Shown here piece by piece: positions 32,236 through 34,677 of a stretch of DNA of 34,677 nucleotides. The stretch spans positions 18,719 through 53,395 of the forward strand of contig PLEY01000142.1 in the NCBI GenBank assembly GCA_003136595.1. Direction: 5' to 3'. Position numbers and translations under genes: made by a program. The stretch is from Burkholderiales bacterium. Its GTDB lineage: Bacteria; Pseudomonadota; Gammaproteobacteria; Burkholderiales; Burkholderiaceae_D. Numbering within the stretch: position 1 is the stretch's first letter; each line of letters starts with the position of its first letter. The notes under the pieces are model-generated. The model did no database searches, was not told the origin of the DNA, and was given only the letters and a program-made list of their open reading frames with translations.

Positions 32236-33483
32236 TTGGACACTTCCCGACCGAATCATCGCCGCAGGAGCTTGGTCCTCGCAGGCGCAGGCACGCTCGC
32301 CACGGCACCGCTCTGGGCGCCTGCGGTGCGCGCGCAGACCGCGACCATCAAAATCGGCTTTCCGACCCCCCTGACCGGCGCCTTCTCGGCCGAGGCACAG
32401 GACCAGGTCCGTGCCGCCGAGCTCGCGATCAAGGAGTTCAATGCAGCGGGCGGCTACAAGGGACGCATGGCCGAGATCCTGGTGCGTGACGACAAGCTCA
32501 ATCCCGGCGAGGCCGCCTCGCGGACGCTGGAACTGATCGAAAAGGACAAGGTCGACTTCATCGTCGGCTCCCTTTCGGCCGCGACGACACTCACGGTCAA
32601 CAACGTCTGCAAGGATCGCAAGATCCTCTTTAACTCGATCAGCCAGTCCGACGCGATCAATGAGGCCAGCGACTGGAGCCTCTACACTTTTCACGAAGCC
32701 CTGAATCCCCATGTCACGGCGGGCGCCGTGGCTCGCTACGCGTTCCCCAAATTCGGCAAGAACGTGGTCTATCTCACGGCGGACTACGCCTATGGGCACG
32801 AGATGGTGCGGGGCTTCGAGCGGGCCGGTGCCAGCCTCGGTGTCAAGACCCTGGCCGACATCCGTCATCCTCTCGGGGCATCGGACTATTCGGCCTTTCT
32901 GCCCCGCATCCAGGCGCTCAAGCCGGACGTCCTGGTGCTGTGCAATTTTGGGCGCGACCTCCTCAACTCGGCAAAACAGGCCACCGACTTCGGCCTGAAA
33001 TCGACGACCAAGATCATCACGCCGGTACTGCTGTATACGGCGCGCCAGGCCGGGGGTGCCGACGCCTTCGAGGGCATCCTTGGCGGCACGTCATACTACT
33101 GGGGCATCGAGGATACGGTCCCGACCGCCCGGACGTTCAATGATGCGTTCCGCAAGGCCTACGGCGGGGCGGTACCCTCCGACTATGGCGCGCTCGGCTA
33201 TGCCGGGATCAAGAGCGTGCTGCAGGCCGTCAAGGATGCCGACTCGACCGAATCCCTGAAGGTCAGCATCGCCTTGCGGCAGCTGCGCTACAACTGGTAC
33301 AAGGGCGAGCAGTTCTATCGCAAGTGCGACCACCAGTCGGTGCAGTCGGTGATCATCGTCGAATCGAAGTCCACGGCGATGAAGGACAAGTATGACGTGT
33401 TCAAGATCCTGGCCGTCGAGGCCCCAGACGAGAAGAATCTGCGCACCTGCGACGAGCTCGGCCATGGCGTGACCAGGACCTGA
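32236..33483 (+). CDS. ABC importer substrate-binding protein, branched-chain amino acid type
   Basis: The 415-residue protein has a twin-arginine-like export signal (RRRSLVLAG followed by a hydrophobic stretch and AVRAQ as cleavage site, near residue 33). A Peripla_BP_6 body follows, with IKIGFPTPLTGAFSAEAQDQ and an AELAIKEFNAAGG segment. Such proteins capture amino acids, amides, aromatic acids or N-heterocycles in the periplasm and deliver them to LivHM-type permeases. The start is TTG at 32236, fixed by AGGAG six bases upstream and by the signal sequence. It is followed 14 bases later by the permease gene. The neighbouring catabolic genes imply that the imported compound is their substrate; its identity is open. 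Confidence 0.9.
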   Translation: MDTSRPNHRRRSLVLAGAGTLATAPLWAPAVRAQTATIKIGFPTPLTGAFSAEAQDQVRAAELAIKEFNAAGGYKGRMAEILVRDDKLNPGEAASRTLELIEKDKVDFIVGSLSAATTLTVNNVCKDRKILFNSISQSDAINEASDWSLYTFHEALNPHVTAGAVARYAFPKFGKNVVYLTADYAYGHEMVRGFERAGASLGVKTLADIRHPLGASDYSAFLPRIQALKPDVLVLCNFGRDLLNSAKQATDFGLKSTTKIITPVLLYTARQAGGADAFEGILGGTSYYWGIEDTVPTARTFNDAFRKAYGGAVPSDYGALGYAGIKSVLQAVKDADSTESLKVSIALRQLRYNWYKGEQFYRKCDHQSVQSVIIVESKSTAMKDKYDVFKILAVEAPDEKNLRTCDELGHGVTRT

Positions 33484-33497
33484 GCGCCTGACTCGCC

Positions 33498-34382
33498 ATG
33501 GACGATCTGACTCTCCCCCTCTTCATCCTGCAGCTGGTCACCGGTGTGTCTCTGGGCGCCGTGTTTGCGCTGCTTGCCATCGGGCTGTCGCTCATCTTCG
33601 GGATGATGGGGATCGTGAACTTCGCACACGGGGCGTTCTTCATGGTCGGTGCCTTTCTGGGCGTCTATTTCCTGGGCGCCACCGGGAACTTCTGGTTTAG
33701 CCTCATTCTTGTGCCGCTCGCATCGGCTGCAATCGGCATGGCGGTCGAACGCGTCCTGGTCAGGCCGCTCTACGGCCGCGGCATCGACTATCCGCTCCTG
33801 CTCACCTTCGGGCTCTCCTACGTCCTGGTCGAGGCGGTCCGTATGGTATTTGGGATCGAGGGTCTGCCCACCTCAACGCCTGCGCAACTGCGCGGGGCGG
33901 TCAACATCGGTGTGGGAATGTTCCCGCTCTACCGCCTGTTCCTGATCGGGGCCGCCGCGAGCGTGATCCTGGCGCTTTGGCTGTTCATCGAGAAAACCCG
34001 CTATGGACTCATCATCAGGGCCGGGTCGCGAAATCCGGACATCGTGCGGGTGCTGGGCGTCGACCTCTCGCGCGTCTGGTTGCTGGTGTTTGGGCTCGGG
34101 ACTGCGATCGCCGGGCTGTCGGGCGCGCTCGCCGCACCGATCCGCGGCGTCAATCCGGAAATGGGTATCCCCGTCCTCGCGGAGTCGTTCGTCGTGACCG
34201 TGGTGGGAGGACTGGGCTCGCTCTCGGGCGCCGTCGTCGCCGGACTGCTGGTCGGGATCGTGTTCAGCATGACCTCGCTCTTCGCGCCTGACTTTGCCGA
34301 TCTCTCGGTATTCGTTCTCATGGCCATGATCCTGCTGCTCAAGCCGCAGGGACTCTATGGCAAGTCAGGATTCATGGGCTAG
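33498..34382 (+). CDS. livH: ABC importer permease, LivH family
   Basis: The 294-residue inner-membrane protein has about eight hydrophobic segments. It also has LivH hallmarks: GVSLGAVFALLAIGLSLIFG, MGIVNFAHGAFFMVGAFLG, and the coupling stretch NPDIVRVLGVDLSRVW, where the ATPase docks. It pairs with the LivM-type protein encoded two bases further on. Symbol is by family only; branched-chain amino acids need not be the substrate. AUG at 33498; no strong ribosome site, so translation may be coupled to the upstream gene. Confidence 0.9.
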   Translation: MDDLTLPLFILQLVTGVSLGAVFALLAIGLSLIFGMMGIVNFAHGAFFMVGAFLGVYFLGATGNFWFSLILVPLASAAIGMAVERVLVRPLYGRGIDYPLLLTFGLSYVLVEAVRMVFGIEGLPTSTPAQLRGAVNIGVGMFPLYRLFLIGAAASVILALWLFIEKTRYGLIIRAGSRNPDIVRVLGVDLSRVWLLVFGLGTAIAGLSGALAAPIRGVNPEMGIPVLAESFVVTVVGGLGSLSGAVVAGLLVGIVFSMTSLFAPDFADLSVFVLMAMILLLKPQGLYGKSGFMG

Positions 34383-34384
34383 GC

Positions 34385-34677
34385 ATGTATTCCAGTCTCG
34401 TGCGTTGGCGTGTCCCCCTCGTCCTCGCGACCCTCACGGTTTTCCCGCTGGTGATGCCCTACGAGGCGCTCGCGATCAACATTCTCGTCTTTGGCCTCTA
34501 CGCGGTGGGGTTCAATCTCCTGTTCGGCTACACCGGGCTCCTCTCCTTCGGACACGCGGCCTTCTTCGGAATCGGCGGCTATGCAACGGGCATCGCAATG
34601 CTCGAGTTCGGGATCCCCTGGCCGCTCGCCCTCGCGGCTGGCGTCGCCACAGCGGTGCTGCTCGGGGTCGTGATGGG
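34385..34677 (+). CDS. livM: ABC importer permease, LivM family (partial at right edge)
   Basis: The first 97 codons are present. They begin MYSSLVRWRVPLVLAT and contain the LivM signature GYTGLLSFGHAAFFGIGGY with hydrophobic helices before and after. The frame is open at the window edge; full-length members have about 300 residues or more, sometimes with fused domains. The ATG is two bases after the livH stop, and the AGG within the livH stop region may act as ribosome site. ATPase genes (livF, livG) would be expected next, outside the window. Confidence 0.9.
   Translation, partial: MYSSLVRWRVPLVLATLTVFPLVMPYEALAINILVFGLYAVGFNLLFGYTGLLSFGHAAFFGIGGYATGIAMLEFGIPWPLALAAGVATAVLLGVVM

Noticed and set aside
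30665-32308. 547-residue antisense frame over the VOC and FAD hydroxylase genes
   Set aside because: The plus-strand genes carry clear motifs; this frame is a codon-bias shadow.

Overview
The window looks like a high-GC proteobacterial chromosome, probably beta- or gammaproteobacterial. This is judged from codon use, the RND, KdpD/E and CoxLMS families, and frequent ATGA/TGATG gene overlaps. I cannot name the organism. It divides into a mobile, defence-rich left third (1 to about 10.8 kb) and a more regular right part (11.4 to 34.7 kb).

Left third. At 53-3114, on the minus strand, four genes overlap head to tail: a fused XRE-HTH/ImmA metallopeptidase regulator, a PIN-domain RNase broken by an in-frame TGA, a CD-NTase, and a two-transmembrane SLATT effector. 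The last two form a short CBASS-type anti-phage system. The first resembles the CapH repressor and CapP protease of other CBASS loci joined in one chain. Next comes a segment of about 7.1 kb bounded by two 76-bp direct repeats (3657-3732 and 10722-10797), each holding the same terminator; the first lies just after sequence resembling a tmRNA/tRNA 3' end. Inside are a serine-recombinase operon (small ORF, DUF2924, recombinase with an in-frame TAG, accessory gene), a second XRE-ImmA/PIN pair, a TacA-TacT toxin-antitoxin pair with a 20-bp duplication over the toxin start, a small PrlF-like ORF, and an insertion sequence with a DDE transposase.

Middle (11.4-23.5 kb). A membrane diguanylate cyclase is followed by an orphan KdpE-like response regulator. 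Then comes an RND efflux operon: lipoprotein adaptor, CzcA-type pump, an unrecognised small exported protein, and a TolC-type lipoprotein. A convergent KdpD-like kinase lacking the KdpD sensor domain and a second KdpE-like regulator lie at its far end. The arrangement suggests two-component control of efflux.

Right (23.7-34.7 kb). A PLP enzyme of the D-cysteine desulfhydrase family precedes a catabolic locus. A minus-strand operon encodes CoxG-, CoxM-, CoxS- and CoxL-like proteins (a molybdenum hydroxylase that is not a form I CO dehydrogenase). Divergent from it are a TetR regulator, a VOC protein, a FAD aromatic hydroxylase, and a branched-chain-amino-acid-type ABC importer that runs off the right edge. 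A near-perfect 18-bp palindrome sits between the divergent promoters. I read this as uptake and hydroxylation of an unidentified, perhaps N-heteroaromatic, compound.
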